DNA of 64,000 bases, from NCBI RefSeq assembly GCF_032062135.1, contig NC_092862.1, forward strand, positions 95,129,248-95,193,247. Direction: 5' to 3'. The DNA is from Pyxicephalus adspersus (taxonomy: Eukaryota > Chordata > Amphibia > Anura > Pyxicephalidae). Shown piece by piece: positions 14,101-25,440 of this stretch. Made by a program: the position numbers and the translations under genes. The notes under the pieces were generated by a model, which ran no database searches, was not told the origin of the DNA, and saw only the letters and a program-made list of their open reading frames with translations. Position 1 is the first letter of the stretch. Each line of letters starts with the position of its first letter.

Positions 14101-15603
14101 CATCTAATTAAATGGTACAGTCATTCAACAAAACCTCTGGTGTGACTGTGGTCCAACATTTGTCATGCACTGAAGATACAGATGTTCAAAATCATTTGCA
14201 TTTCTGCTTACCAAATCCTGAACATCTGTGCAATGGGATGAGAAGGAATGAAAATAGTCTAAAAATCAGACAGTAAGGCCCAGCCTCCTTTAAGCTACAG
14301 GATGCTACTTGCCACAAAAGCTTTGTACATGTCATTCAGAGTTTGTTAATTATTTCTTAATAAATCATAGAACAAAAACAAAACTACTTTTTGATTGCAT
14401 GTTTTTCATTTGCGTTAACTTGTGATAGAAAGACAGAAAAAGAATTTTGTAGCAGAAACAATTTAAACACTTTGTGCCATCAACAAGTATAACATATGCA
14501 CAGTTCAATAAATGGCAGATGTTTTGTTTTAAGTAAATTCTTCACTAAAAACACATGGGCTATATAATGCACTAAAAGGCATAAGCTGGAAGATTTTGAA
14601 AGCCTGTCTAGTGAACAGTATAGTTTACCAAGCCAAAAAGGTCTAAGCACCATATAATGTTCTTCTCTAAGACTGAATGTGAGATGCCGCCTGTTGAGTA
14701 AAGGGATGTAAAACAGATAAGCTGGCTAAACACTACTGAATTTAAATGGATGCTTTGTTTTGGACGTAATGTGAATTTTATCAGTTCTCCATGTAATGGA
14801 TTCCTTGGTTCTTTAACAATGTAAGAGATTTGGATAAAGAAAGAGAAAGTAGGATTCAAACTTAAGACTGGACCCTCTAAAAAGATCTTCTATATAGCAA
14901 TGTCTGGCCTGCACAGAAATGCCCTTTCCCTGCTGGCCTGGTCGGTAAAATCACATTTTGTTTTTAAGACAGTATAAATGTCACACTAACCTGAGAGCAC
15001 ATGTGTGCATAGCTTTTCACATAGGGTTGCTCTTTGCCACTTGTTTTTACACATGAATGCATACATTTGAGATTCATGACATGTACATTTGTTGGCCCAC
15101 ATGCCTGCCACTTATGTTAACTTCATATGGACTTTTCAGGTATCAGCCTTCTCTTTGGATCAGGGCTGAGCGGCATTCAGTCATTTCCTGTAACTCTGAC
15201 CCCTAATCTGAAACAGTTTTCTGTGACTGAATAAACCCTTCAACCTACTGTGTGGCTCCAAGGGTCTTGTGTTCTTTTTGCCTCCCAAAACCCAATGAAC
15301 CACACACTATGTGCAAATACATAACCTCCGTATTACATACTAATTAAATAACTAGGGATGCTTGGACTAACAAGGAAACAGCCATCCCTGTCACCTCAGA
15401 GTTCTTCAGGTATGTGACACATAAGGACACATTTCAGAAGGATACTTGTTTTACGACAAAAACAAAATGTTTTTCCTATCCACAGAATATTTATTTATTA
15501 GTTAAAAGAAAGCTTGTCTTTTTATTGCTTTGAAATGTGCAATTACATATTCCACTACCACTGAGTTACTCATCTTAAGAACCTCTTCTTTTATAGATGA
15601 TAA
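11200..15603. other. SUGCT intron, unassigned
   Basis: No exon is supported. A stretch at about 14960-15310 ends with AATAAA followed by a T/C-rich tail and has an LTR-like flavour, but no second end or target duplication was seen. The rest is AT-rich intron. Confidence 0.5.
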
Positions 15604-15817
15604 CATTGGGCCTAATTTCTCAAAGCTCTCTTGAGAGGATAGTCTATCATAAGTGAACCTGGGTGATCCAGCAAACCTGGAATTAGTCTAGGATTGAAAA
15701 TCCTTGCCAAAATATAGCAAGTGATTTTAAGAAATCCATTCCAGGTTTGCTGGATCCCTCTGGTTCACCCACGATAGTCTATCTTCTCCAGTCTTAGAGA
15801 GAAATTAGGCCCATTGG
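15604..15817. mobile_element. Hairpin repeat, full copy
   Basis: This is a foldback of about 210 bp. The outer arm GGGCCTAATTT is complementary to AAATTAGGCCC at the right end, and the inner arm GATCCAGCAAACCTGGAAT is complementary to ATTCCAGGTTTGCTGGATC. A loop containing TAGCAAGTGATTTTAAG separates the arms. It has no coding potential. The same family recurs at 2281, 39085, 46040, 49886 and 55284. Confidence 0.8.
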
Positions 15818-16584
15818 CTTTCTACTATATACACGTAATATCTCCTTGTCCATTGTCATCAGAATAAAACATTCAAATCTTTTTAATCCTGCTTCATAAT
15901 GACAGAAAAATGGCAGGACTGCTACTGCAGACATATGTTTGAAAATGCTAGACATATCTGTCTATGTGGCTACCTCCCTTGTAAGTAAGCGCCCTGAACA
16001 AGCAAGCAGAAAAAGAAATGTTACATTCTAATATCACAACCACTTTACAGGCATTGCTCATCCAAATGAATGCTCACGGAGAAACATGCAATGACTAAAG
16101 TAAATGCACAAATACTGCAGGTTACCTTCCTAACGGTACCTAATCATAAACCTTATGATTAAGCATGGTTAAGGTTGGACATGCATCAAGGCTTTTGATA
16201 ACCACATGATTCTCCGTGGACCATCAATTTGTCTCTGAGACCAAGACATGTACCAATCAGTTAGCAAAAACAATGCATAGGGTATCCTATTACTGATACT
16301 GAGTAACTTCCAATTTTTGTAAATTCTGCCATTATGTGCCAACTATTTATAGTTTACAAATTCCACTGAAACACAATTTCATGTGTGACCTCTTCAATCT
16401 CACTATAAGTGGAAACCAATGTCACCCAGTCACTAGGGGCACACAGAAATAGGTAATAAACGATTGCATTCTACAGAAAAATAGACCTGTGTATTAACAG
16501 GACTTAATAGAACAGAACCTAAAAAAATTACATTTTCAATTTATATAGTGTTCTTGGCTTAAACAGTTCGCAATAAATTCCTAC
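15818..16584. other. SUGCT intron flanking exon e
   Basis: This is AT-rich intron immediately downstream of exon e on the gene's strand. No repeat or further exon is recognised. Confidence 0.5.
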
Positions 16585-16680
16585 CTGGTATGGGACAATA
16601 CTTCCATGAGCTGTTCCCCAACGTTTTGCTTCTACTTCACCATTAAGGAAGTTGGCAGCTACATGAGTCAAGCACGCCAC
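16585..16680 (-). CDS. SUGCT: SUGCT internal exon (exon e), last one in the window
   Basis: This 96-bp exon (32 codons, phase 0) has a TGTCATTTAG acceptor and a GTAGGA donor. It starts [12 protein letters not shown] and ends [16 protein letters not shown]. The RWG-x-AH-x-SIVPYQ block is a hallmark of SUGCT and related CoA-transferases. It joins in frame to the catalytic exon across a 21.6-kb intron that holds the piggyBac elements and one relic of the unnamed family. The next expected block, which contains a GYIVVGAGN-like motif, is not seen on the minus strand between 1 and 16580, so the rest of the gene lies beyond the left edge. Confidence 0.94.
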
Positions 16681-16920
16681 CTAAATGACAAAAACATAAT
16701 AGACAACAAAAATATAATGTCTGGTATGTATGTATATAGACTGATAAGAAATAAATAGCTACAAAGTTTCCCATATATTCCCACAATCAAAAAACAAAAC
16801 AACTACACAGAAGTGACATCCCAGACACTAGAAGATCTAACATGACACACAGAGTTGAGTCTAATAGATGCCACCTGTCAAGAAGTATACTGCAACTTCT
16901 CATGAGAAAATCAAGCAGAA

Positions 16921-17245
16921 CTAAAGTTCCACTTTTTAGAATCCACAATCAGGCAGGTTATTATTGCAGAAAGGGACAGGCAATGTCATTTCTGTAATAA
17001 CTCCTCCTACCTACCTGATAGCTCTGGATTTCTGGCAAAAAGCTGCACATTTTCAGCCTTGGTTGCCAGAATACTCGCCATTCCCAGTGTCCTCTGTGCG
17101 CGCTAGAAATGCTGCCTGCACAGGGTTTCAGTCCTCCCAGCCTGGCTAGTCAAGATGGCGGAAAATCATCTAACAGAAGAGAAGAAAAAAAGATGGTGGT
17201 GCCCTGCTAGGGAACAGGGACAGGGCAGTAACATGAGTTTTTTAA
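16921..17245. mobile_element. MITE-like repeat (R4)
   Basis: The left end CTAAAGTTCCACTTTTTAGA is the complement of the TTAAAGTGG terminus. It is followed by CAATCAGGCAGG and ATTGCAGAAAGG blocks shared with R2. The right boundary is uncertain, and the repeat is close to but not overlapping the piggyBac derivative at 17285. Confidence 0.55.
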
Positions 17246-17477
17246 TGCATGTATAAAAGAACAAATATTCCATCTACTTGTTTCTTAACCCCCCCCCCTA
17301 GCGGTATTCCCGAGTGTGACTCGGGGTGGGAAATATTGCACAAAAAGCGGTAACCCCGAGTCACACTCAAGGTAACTTTGGGGGTCCCTCTTACCTGACC
17401 CCCTGGCGTACCTGAAGTTGTTTTTGACTGATGAAGTTATCGAAAAAATTGTTGCAGAGACAAACAGGTAAGCCGCT

Positions 17478-17755
17478 CTTGTGTTTGCTAACTTTTTGAA
17501 ATTATTTGCTATTTTTTTTTTTATGCCAACATGTATGCTGCTCTGTGTTTGCTAACTTTTAGAAAATTTTTGCTAATTTTTTTATGCCAACATGTGTGCT
17601 GCTCTGTGTTTGCTAACTTTTTGAAATTTTTTGCTAATGTTTTTTGCCAACATGTGTGCTGCTCTGTGTTTGCTAACTTTTTGAAATTTTTTGCTAAATT
17701 TTTTTTTTTTTTATGCAAACGTATATGCTGCTCTGTGTTTGCTAACATATTACTT
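17478..17755 (+). repeat. Minisatellite inside the piggyBac intron (derivative copy)
   Basis: There are about five tandem units of roughly 58-60 bp, each carrying ATGCCAACATGTGTGCTGCT, a CTGTGTTTGCTAAC string and a T-rich tail. The array lies between the splice donor (17468) and the acceptor (17816). The same array is present in inverse orientation at 24595-24885. Confidence 0.85.
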
Positions 17756-18059
17756 GCCACCTTCACACTATAAAAGAACATATCCTAAAATACATTTTTT
17801 TTTTTGTTTTATGCAGGTACGCTGGACAACAACAAGGTGCTCCACACCTGAGAATTGCAAGAAGCAGAAAGTGGGAACCTGTGACCAAGGATGACATTTG
17901 GCTGTTTTTGGGCTTGGTGATCCTGCAGGGAGTTGTGGGCAAACCCCTGCAGAAGTGGTACTGGTCCAAGAATTATTATTTATCAATAATATTGCACCCT
18001 TGTTTGGAAAATTTCAGTTAGAAATTTTTGATAAAAAAAAAAAAAATTTTGATAAATTA

Positions 18060-18170
18060 CACTGTTGTGGTCTATTATTTCATTATTTTTTATAATTATG
18101 TATTATAATTATGTATTATATTATAATTTATGATTATAATATAATAAAAAAATATAATTATTATACCCAG
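18060..18170. repeat. AT palindromic tract at the piggyBac 3' end
   Basis: Repeated ATTATAATTATGTATTATA-type sequence forms imperfect palindromes. An equivalent inverted tract sits at 22905-22985 in the large element, so it belongs to the transposon rather than to the host. Confidence 0.7.
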
Positions 18171-18299
18171 GAGTTAATCCGAAGAATTACAGGCCCACAA
18201 TATAAACAAAAATTTCTATAAAAAGATCTAAAGATCTAAAATAGGATCATTTTTTGCAAAAAAAAAAAAATGACAGAATTAGAACGCTAGGGGGTTTAA

Positions 18300-21200
18300 A
18301 AAACAAAACTATACCAGCTTCATTTAATCATTCTACACATTAGATCACAGAATGGGTAGGTAAAGAGAAGCATCACTGTGAACCAATCAGGTTGTATCAC
18401 CCTGTACAGTTTCTTGGTTACCAGAGTGCCCAGAGTGATAGTTCTGAACAATCAGGGTCAAATAATAGGTATAAAGTTGCAGCTTTTTATGCAATACTCT
18501 CATACTTCTATGCTATTCCCTGAACCCCCTACTGTCCTAGTGCTGCTTTTCTGCCTAGCTCCCACAATCACTTATTTACTTCATGGGAGCCAAGGCCATT
18601 TAGGACACGTTAAGACAACCTGGCCTCACAGTTCTGCTGCAGAAGTACAGCCCTTTACAGTCATTATGTAAGCACCATTCTTTGCAATTAAGTGTTTAAC
18701 TGGAGGCAATACAAGTGGGGACGACACAGCTTGTCACATAAAAGAAAAGCAAACGCCTCAAAAATGTATGCATACTAAAAAATTAATGCAGGCGAGACCT
18801 AGAGAAAAGAGCAGAGAAGGGGAGGGGGGAATTGTGCATACCTATAGTAAATTTGACCTGGCCTATAGTAATGACAGTGTTGAATTGCAAAAACGTTTTG
18901 CCCTTAAAACAATTCTAGTGTACTGGCACTTACTGTATTCACCTGAAACATAACCAAAATGCAGATGTGTCAATGGGCCTTTAGCTTTTGTCTCTGAGAA
19001 GCTGCACAATATACAAATGACCCACACTTCAATAAAAGCTACTAAACTGCCAATACTGCTCACACTTTTTCCCACAATGCTTTTTAAAACACATCTGCTC
19101 AACTCACATTAGCCTTCTCCAGAAAACTGCCAGCTGCTATACTGTCTGTTGAATAGTTTATTTGGAATTCCATTCAACCAAGGATTCTACCATATGTGGT
19201 TCAGTGTTTCTTCTAATTAAACATCTTGGACAACTTTACTTCATTATTTTTCTAAGTGCTATTTAAAAGTGATATTTCAAAGGGGGAAACAGCTCTGAAA
19301 TTACAGGTGGCTAGTAGGTAGTGTATTGAAAGAGCTGTATTATTACAGAATAAATATAATACATTATATATTTTTGATTCTGGTCAGCTTACAATGGGCA
19401 CGGGGCCAAGTACTGGAGTCAAAGATGACATTGAGTCAGTTTTTGATGGTTTAGAGGAGCGCATTGCACATTAGGAATAATGCTAATTGTTACAGAAGCT
19501 CATTTCCACTATCCACAGCCTGCACAAAAACTAATCCCTCATTAGCTAGGAACATGATAGATAATTAGGATGGTCTTTTGATACACTGTAAATGATGACA
19601 AACTGATGTCACTTCTGGGAATAGAGATGGAGAGGATTCTTCTATAGATAACACATTTATTTACCCTAATTTGCTTGGAATCTAATGAATATTTAGGAAT
19701 TGAATAGTGGAATTTAAAAGGACTTTTATATGGTCTGTGTGTAGTATCTATACTCCCTGCTGGGTCCATTGATATGTTTTCAAGGGATGTAGCATAAACT
19801 GCACCATGTATGATTGGGGACATCAGCACTTAAGGAATTCCAGACAAAATTGAGAAGAAATTGTCAGTCATTTGTACAACCCATGCAAACGTTGCTGACA
19901 GTAACCAAAGAAAAAGCTTTGCTGACAACTACAAATGATCAAAATGATCAGACTATCACAAGCAGCAATTCTAGATGAATAGGCACACACTAAAACAAAT
20001 ACAGGTTTTCTAGACAATTTCCATCTGAATAATGGGTTGGAGGAAGACTATTCCACTATGGTACAATATAAACAATTGTTTTTAGACTTATAACCAGCCC
20101 GCTAGTGGTACAACTACAACATTTTTTTTCAGAACATATTAAAAAATATTCAGGGTTTTCAATAGTTGGTAAATGCCCATGCTAACCACAAGAAAGCTTC
20201 TTAATGCTGCACACAATAAGTACTCAAATTGCACACTGGAAACCAGATCAGCCAGAGCTTCGAGTGAGTAATTGTTAAATTCTAGTCATTGGTCCAACTA
20301 CGTTAACCAAAAGTTTTTAAGGTTGCTGATGCATACTGTGCCAAGATTAACCATGTACCCCATTTAGTTGTCCACCTGGCGCTCTAGTCATTGCAGATGG
20401 TTCCTGCCTGCCTGTGCCATGTTAAGTGTCAACAGGGATGAAAGAAAATATCTGTTAAAAAAACACCACCCCATCTGGGGGTGGTGCTGGTGCTACCATG
20501 CACCAACTCTGAAATGAAATTTGAAGGCGATAATGCCTCTTAATGATCAGCCTGTGGGAAGTATTTAAGGCTCATACACAGTTTATTATGAAACATTATA
20601 AAACAGATGTATATAGCATTTCTCTATCTATACAGAAATAATAATAAAATACCACCTATGCTTGTTTAAAGTTATCGAAATCAAACATGAGACGATTTGA
20701 TTGATTGGCAAGAGCATTGTACAATGAATATGACAGTCTATGCTGGTACTTCCATCTACTGGCTAACCATTGCCACAGTTTCCACTTTCGGAGCAAAACA
20801 CGTATATATTTTCATACATAGATTTTGCTCATAATACATTTATTAGAGTCTTCAATCCAATTCATTCTAAAGCCATAATGTTAAAAATAGTGCGCAACAA
20901 CCCTCTGTATTTCTAAAGCCATCTTCAATGAACTAAATATTTTCATGGCTATTGCAAACAGTGGTTACATTTTGCCAATTTATATCTTGCATATTAAAAT
21001 TAATATGAATGATGAGTAGGCTTTCATCATTTTTCCATTCTAGCCTGACTCAGCAAATGTCTGATAGGAAATTAAATAAAAAATGCAGAGCAACCAGACA
21101 GGAATAGCAGACATGGGTTTCTAAAAAAAAATGCAGATAAGTGCACTAAATAACAGCATAATGCAATATGCGTCTTCAATCATACAATATGTAACATAGC

Positions 21201-22008
21201 AGTGCAAAAAGTAATCTTTTTTAAAGGGCTTCTGAGTCACTGGAAACTAATCAGCTGCTTTATACATTTTGAGTTATGGTAAGTTTTTCCTTTGTAAAAG
21301 AAATGATGAAAAACAGTGTTCACATCACTGTTAAATTAAAGGGCCATTTTTTTTATGTACACTAAACTGATCCTAACAGTTCTTAAAAACTGCGTAGAAG
21401 CATATATGCCTAACAACAGTTTGCATTAAAACTGTTAGGGCAGAGTTTAAATGTCTAAATGGCTTCTCATATTAACATTCACCTTGTTCTCCTTTACCTT
21501 GCTTGCTAAAGAAAACCTGTCATTTTTATTCATTTTCATTATTAAAGGAGAATTGATGTCTAACAGAAGACACCTCTGAGGCTGTGCACACTAATGGTTG
21601 TGTAAAATGGAAGGACTCTAAAACATATTGCTGGCAGACAAATATTTACATGTGTTGTAGTTCACATGCCTAAAAATGGTTAATTTAAAATTCATTACCA
21701 ACTGCATTAAATAAAGAACAGTAATGATTAAATGGGCCTTCAGGGTAACTGCTGTTACCTTTTTTTTTTTAGAAAACCTTCATGGCAAACCTCTCTGGTA
21801 CCCAATTAGAAAATAGAAGTAAAGGAGCCGAAAGGATTTAAGCTACACATGCTGTAGATACATAGTCGTTGTGAATGATCATTGATAAATGAAAGCATGA
21901 CAAACAAACCAACAATGTGATACACACAGCAACAACAAAATAATTGCAGGGTTTGGAAGACTAATGCACTGACTTTTCCTTACCCAGTAAACAAGCCACA
22001 TGCATTGT
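18300..22008. other. SUGCT intron between the two piggyBac elements
   Basis: I see no exon or full repeat. A short hairpin, CACCACCCCATCTGGGGGTGG, occurs near 20464. Open frames are short and unconvincing. Confidence 0.5.
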
Positions 22009-22154
22009 TTTGTTGGATTGGATTGTGAGCCCTTTTGTTGGATTGACATTGGATTGTGAGCCCTTTTGAGGGGAAGTTCGTGGCATGACTATGGACTTTA
22101 TACAGTACTGCGTAATATGTCGGTGCTATATAAATACTGTGTAATAATAATAAT
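22009..22154 (+). repeat. SINE-like 3' tail
   Basis: The text GGATTGTGAGCCC, then GACTATGGACTTTATACAG, then TATATAAATACTGTGTAATAA and a short TAA repeat matches the 3' part of the SINE at 53110-53443. A TTGTTGGATTG string is duplicated at its start. Only the tail survives. Confidence 0.75.
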
Positions 22155-22787
22155 GAGTCTTTCGGGCAAATGACATAAGGTGCATGTATGGAAGAAGGGC
22201 ATGGAATGATACTGGCTGTCAATAAACCCAGAAGAGGGCTGTGTTTGGAGTCTGCAGGGAACAGAGAAGCAGCCAGAACTGCAATTTTATATATATTTCT
22301 TTTCATACAAAAACAGTGGGCAGAAATGATTTAAAATTAAAAAAAAAAATAAAACTCCAGATTCAGAAGTAAATTACTTTCAGAACAAACATTTATATGA
22401 AACATTTCATTTTACTACATAGCCTGCTCATGTTTAATGCAGAGTTTTTAGCTCCAGCACTCTGAATCCCTAATGTAAGTAATACAGTGGGGTGTGTCTT
22501 GAGTAACAGATAATACGAGGGAACGCTTTTTTTGTTGAGTTGGATCTTACACTTGTTTTTTACTAATTTTTGGTGGTGAATCCAGAAATTACCCCAGTTT
22601 GTACTATCATATCCAGTTTTTACGATACAGGGTACCCTCCATTTTTGTCAAAAAACATACAAATTTTACATACAATTAAAAAATAATGAAATATTAACTT
22701 GAATTTACTGTTTATTTAAACTTCTTTTGTTCGAACAAAGGATTTATTGTTACTCTAAGACATTTTTTACAGTAAAACATTTGAAAA
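22155..22787. other. Intron next to the large piggyBac
   Basis: I see nothing recognisable. Open frames on the minus strand overlap the SINE tail and are shadows. Confidence 0.5.
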
Positions 22788-23140
22788 TTAACCTCCCTAG
22801 CGTTCTAATTCTATAATTTTTTGATGCAAAAAGTGATCCTATTTTTTTTGCATAGAAATTTTTGTTTATATTGTGGGTCTGTAATTCTTAGGATTAACTC
22901 CCGGGTATAATAATTATATTTATTTATTATATTATAATCATAAATTATAATATAATACATAATTATAATACATAATTATAAAAAATAATGAAATAATAGA
23001 CTACAACAGTGTAACTTATCAAAAAAAAATTTTTTTATCAAAAATTTCTAACTGAAATTTTCCAAACAAGGGTGCAATATTATTGATAAATAATAAGATA
23101 AATTAAATGCAGATTTTAGAAAAAAAAAATATTTACATTT

Positions 23141-24506
23141 TTAGTACACATCCCGGGTGTAGTAGATTTTGAAGCAGGGTGCTGCACAAAGCCCAACATC
23201 ACAGTCGGGACAGTAGAACCTGGTTTCCTTGCGTTTCTTCCTTCCTCTGTCATCGGTCTTTGAGCAGCAATCCACGCACATCCTTGTAGGTGCTGCCTTT
23301 TTCTGGGTTGGTGGGATGTATTCAACGAAGTGAAGACCGGTCAGGCATTCTGGGTTAACAATGGTGGAAGCACAACGTCCAGGTCTGTTCATAGCCACTG
23401 ATGGTGTTTGGTGGTTCTTGACTATGGATTCGGAAACTTGCAAAATGAAGTCTGAATGATTCACAGGCCTCTGATTTTTTTTGTACAGAACGTAGACATT
23501 CCATAGGCACTGCTCAACAAGATGCCTGAAAATCTTCTTGTAGTATTTCCTTTGCTGTTTCCTCATCGCTGGGTAGAATGTCATGGCTTGGTCAGCTCTG
23601 TCCACACCTCCCATGGTGTTGTTGTAGTCAATCACCCCCTGTGGCTTCATCACTTCTTTCCCACGTTTTGTGTGTACCAGAACGGTGGAGGCATCATGGA
23701 CAGTACTCATCAGGCACACATCTTTCTTGTCACGTCATCTTAGGGCCATCATTTTGCCTTTCTGCCAGGCAACACTTTCTCCTGTCTTCAGCTTCCCTTT
23801 TGCAAACAGTGCTGGCAGGTTGCGCCGGTTAGCCCTAACGGTTCCATACGCATCCGTTCTGTGTTGCAGAAGGAACTCATAAAGCTCAGGAGAGGTGTAG
23901 AAATTGTCAGTTATGACACAATACCCCTGACCTAGCGATGGCTCAATGAGGCATAGCACTGAAGATGTGGCCAATCCATAATGGCTGTATCTGGGGGTGA
24001 ACTGTGTCCCTTTTCCAGTGTACAGTACTGTATTCCAGATGTAGCCAGATGAAGATTCATACAGCATATAGGTCTTCACACCAAATCGTGCCCTCTTTGA
24101 CGCAATGTACTGTACCCAGCTGAGCCTCCCCTTGTAAGCCATTAGACTTTCAACGATGCTGACATCTCTTTCTGGCACATAGGTTTGCTGGAAATTTTGT
24201 AGGATAATCTGAGATACTTCCCAAATTTTCTTGAGTTTTGGTGCAGGATGGGTAGTCTCATCAAATTCTTCATTGTTTGCGAAGTGCAGGTACTTCATAA
24301 TGAGGGAAAAGCGGTATTCTGGCATGACTGTGCCAAAGAATGAAGTGGCAACCATTTTGTTCTTGGACCAGTACCACTTCTGCAGGGGTTTGCCCTGCAG
24401 CATCACCAAGCCCAAAAACAGCCAAATGTCATCCTTGGTCACAGGTTCCCACTTTCTGCTTCTTGCAAACCTCAGGTGTGGAGCACCTTGTTGTTGTCCA
24501 GCGTAC
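23141..24506 (-). pseudogene. piggyBac transposase exon 2, inactivated
   Basis: This is the DDD-type transposase core and C-terminus. It starts at the acceptor after TTTTATGCAG and reads YAGQQQGAPHLRF, then the piggyBac core with KPLQKWYWSK, YKGRLSW, VITDNFYTSPEL, NTMGGVDRADQ and a C-terminal Cys-rich zinc-binding tail (CVDCC, CPDC, C-x-x-x-C). The family uses three aspartates. The second (ITDNFYTS) and third (GVDRADQ) are present, but the first is replaced: the usual SIDES reads SIVES, codon GTT at 24152-24154. A TGA stop in the same frame at 23735-23737 separates the two open halves. Both lesions predict a non-functional enzyme. It would otherwise cut and paste at TTAA sites in the nucleus. 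Confidence 0.93.
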
Positions 24507-24889
24507 CTGCATAAAACAAAATAAAAAATGTATTTTAGGATATGTTCTTTTATAGTGTGAAGGTGGCAAGTAATATGTTAGCAAACACAGCAGCATATAC
24601 GTTTGCATAAAAAAAAAAATTTAGCAAAAATTTTCAAAAAGTTAGCAAACACAGAACAGCATACATGTTGGCATAAAAAAATAGCAAAAAAATTTAAAAA
24701 GTTAGCAAACACAGAGCAGCACATATGTTGGCAAAAAAAAATTAGCAAAAACTTTCTAAAAGTTAGCAAACACAGAGCAGCACACGTTGGCAAAAAAAAT
24801 TTGCAAAAATTTTCTAAAAGTTAGCAAACACAGAGCAGCATACATGTTGGCATAAAAAAAAGCAAAAAATTTCAAAAAGTACGGCTTAC
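24507..24889 (-). other. Intron of the piggyBac transposase
   Basis: The donor GTAAGC is at 24884-24889 (after ACAAACAG). The acceptor TTTTATGCAG ends at 24507. Removing the intron joins the TNR codons to YAGQQ in frame. The same intron is kept intact in the deletion derivative at 17468-17816, which supports the splice sites. Confidence 0.85.
24595..24885 (-). repeat. Minisatellite inside the piggyBac intron
   Basis: There are five units of about 59 bp. On the plus strand each has AGTTAGCAAACACAGAGCAGC, then TGTTGGCA and an A-rich stretch. The unit resembles the sequence right at the splice donor (GCTCTTGTGTTTGCTAAC), which suggests the array grew from the intron start. Confidence 0.85.
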
Positions 24890-25233
24890 CTGTTTGTCTC
24901 CGTAACAATTTTTTCGATAACTTCAGTCAAAAACAACTTCAGGTACGCCAGGGGGTCGTCGCATTCAGCCTCAATTTTCATCCCAGGTGCGCCGGTATAT
25001 GGAAATCTTGGCGGTGCTGCCTGGTCCGCATCAAGGTCAATAGGACACCATGTGTGCACAGGTTCAGAATTGTCGCTCAGTTCACTTTCGCTGTCCGATG
25101 ACAAATTTCCTGGTGAATCGCTATCGCTCGATTCCACAACGGACTCCAAATCACTATCGCTGCTTTTAAAATTCCTCCAAAACAGCGCTTGCACCGGCGA
25201 GATGTCGTTTGGATGCCATGTGGTCTCCAGCAA
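24890..25233 (-). pseudogene. piggyBac transposase exon 1, frameshifted start
   Basis: This is the acidic, Ser/Asp-rich N-terminal region (SSDSDLESVVESSDSD and similar) ending LKLFLTEVIEKIVTETNR at the donor. It is typical of piggyBac N-termini and links in frame to exon 2. The open frame has an ATG at 25233, but a better start is the ATG at 25219 in another frame. That one reads MASKRHLAGASAVLEEF, then hits a stop at 25166-25168, exactly where the acidic frame begins. This implies a small indel in the run TTTTAAAAGC. The MASKRH-type start is judged only by resemblance to other vertebrate piggyBac N-termini. Confidence 0.75.
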
Positions 25234-25440
25234 TCAGTCAGGAACATCAAGGTCAAAGACAAAGTGATGAAATGATACATTCAGGAAGTGATTCATAAGT
25301 GATCAAAAGGTCAGATCAAGGTCAGGGCTAATAGTGGGCAAAATATAAATCAGGGCACTGGGCAATGATGCTTGATGCACTAAAATGTGTATTTGTACTT
25401 TTATTGTATGTTATTGTGTGTATTTCACTGTAAAAAAAAA

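Larger units (their letters stand above)
17285..18299 (+). mobile_element. piggyBac deletion derivative (non-autonomous)
   Basis: It is flanked by TTAA (17285-17288 and 18296-18299) and begins CCCCCCCCCTAGCGGTATTC. It is the inverted counterpart of the large element at 22788-26047, with two internal deletions. The first junction is near 17395 and removes the GC-rich 5' region and the start of exon 1. The second is near 17973 and removes most of exon 2. What remains is the end of exon 1 (a short frame around LKLFLTDEVIEKIV), the complete intron (17468-17816) with its donor and acceptor, the first part of exon 2 and the AT-rich 3' end. It cannot encode transposase but keeps both termini. Confidence 0.9.

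Noticed and set aside
14960..15310. LTR-like tail with AATAAA and a T/C-rich end
   Set aside because: Only one end is suggestive, with no paired terminus or target duplication.
1..16580. Search for the next SUGCT exon (GYIVVGAGN-like block)
   Set aside because: No matching minus-strand sequence with splice sites was found by eye; it is probably beyond the left edge, but a profile search would settle it.
21980..22306. 108-codon minus-strand open frame
   Set aside because: Covers the SINE tail in antisense; no independent coding signal.
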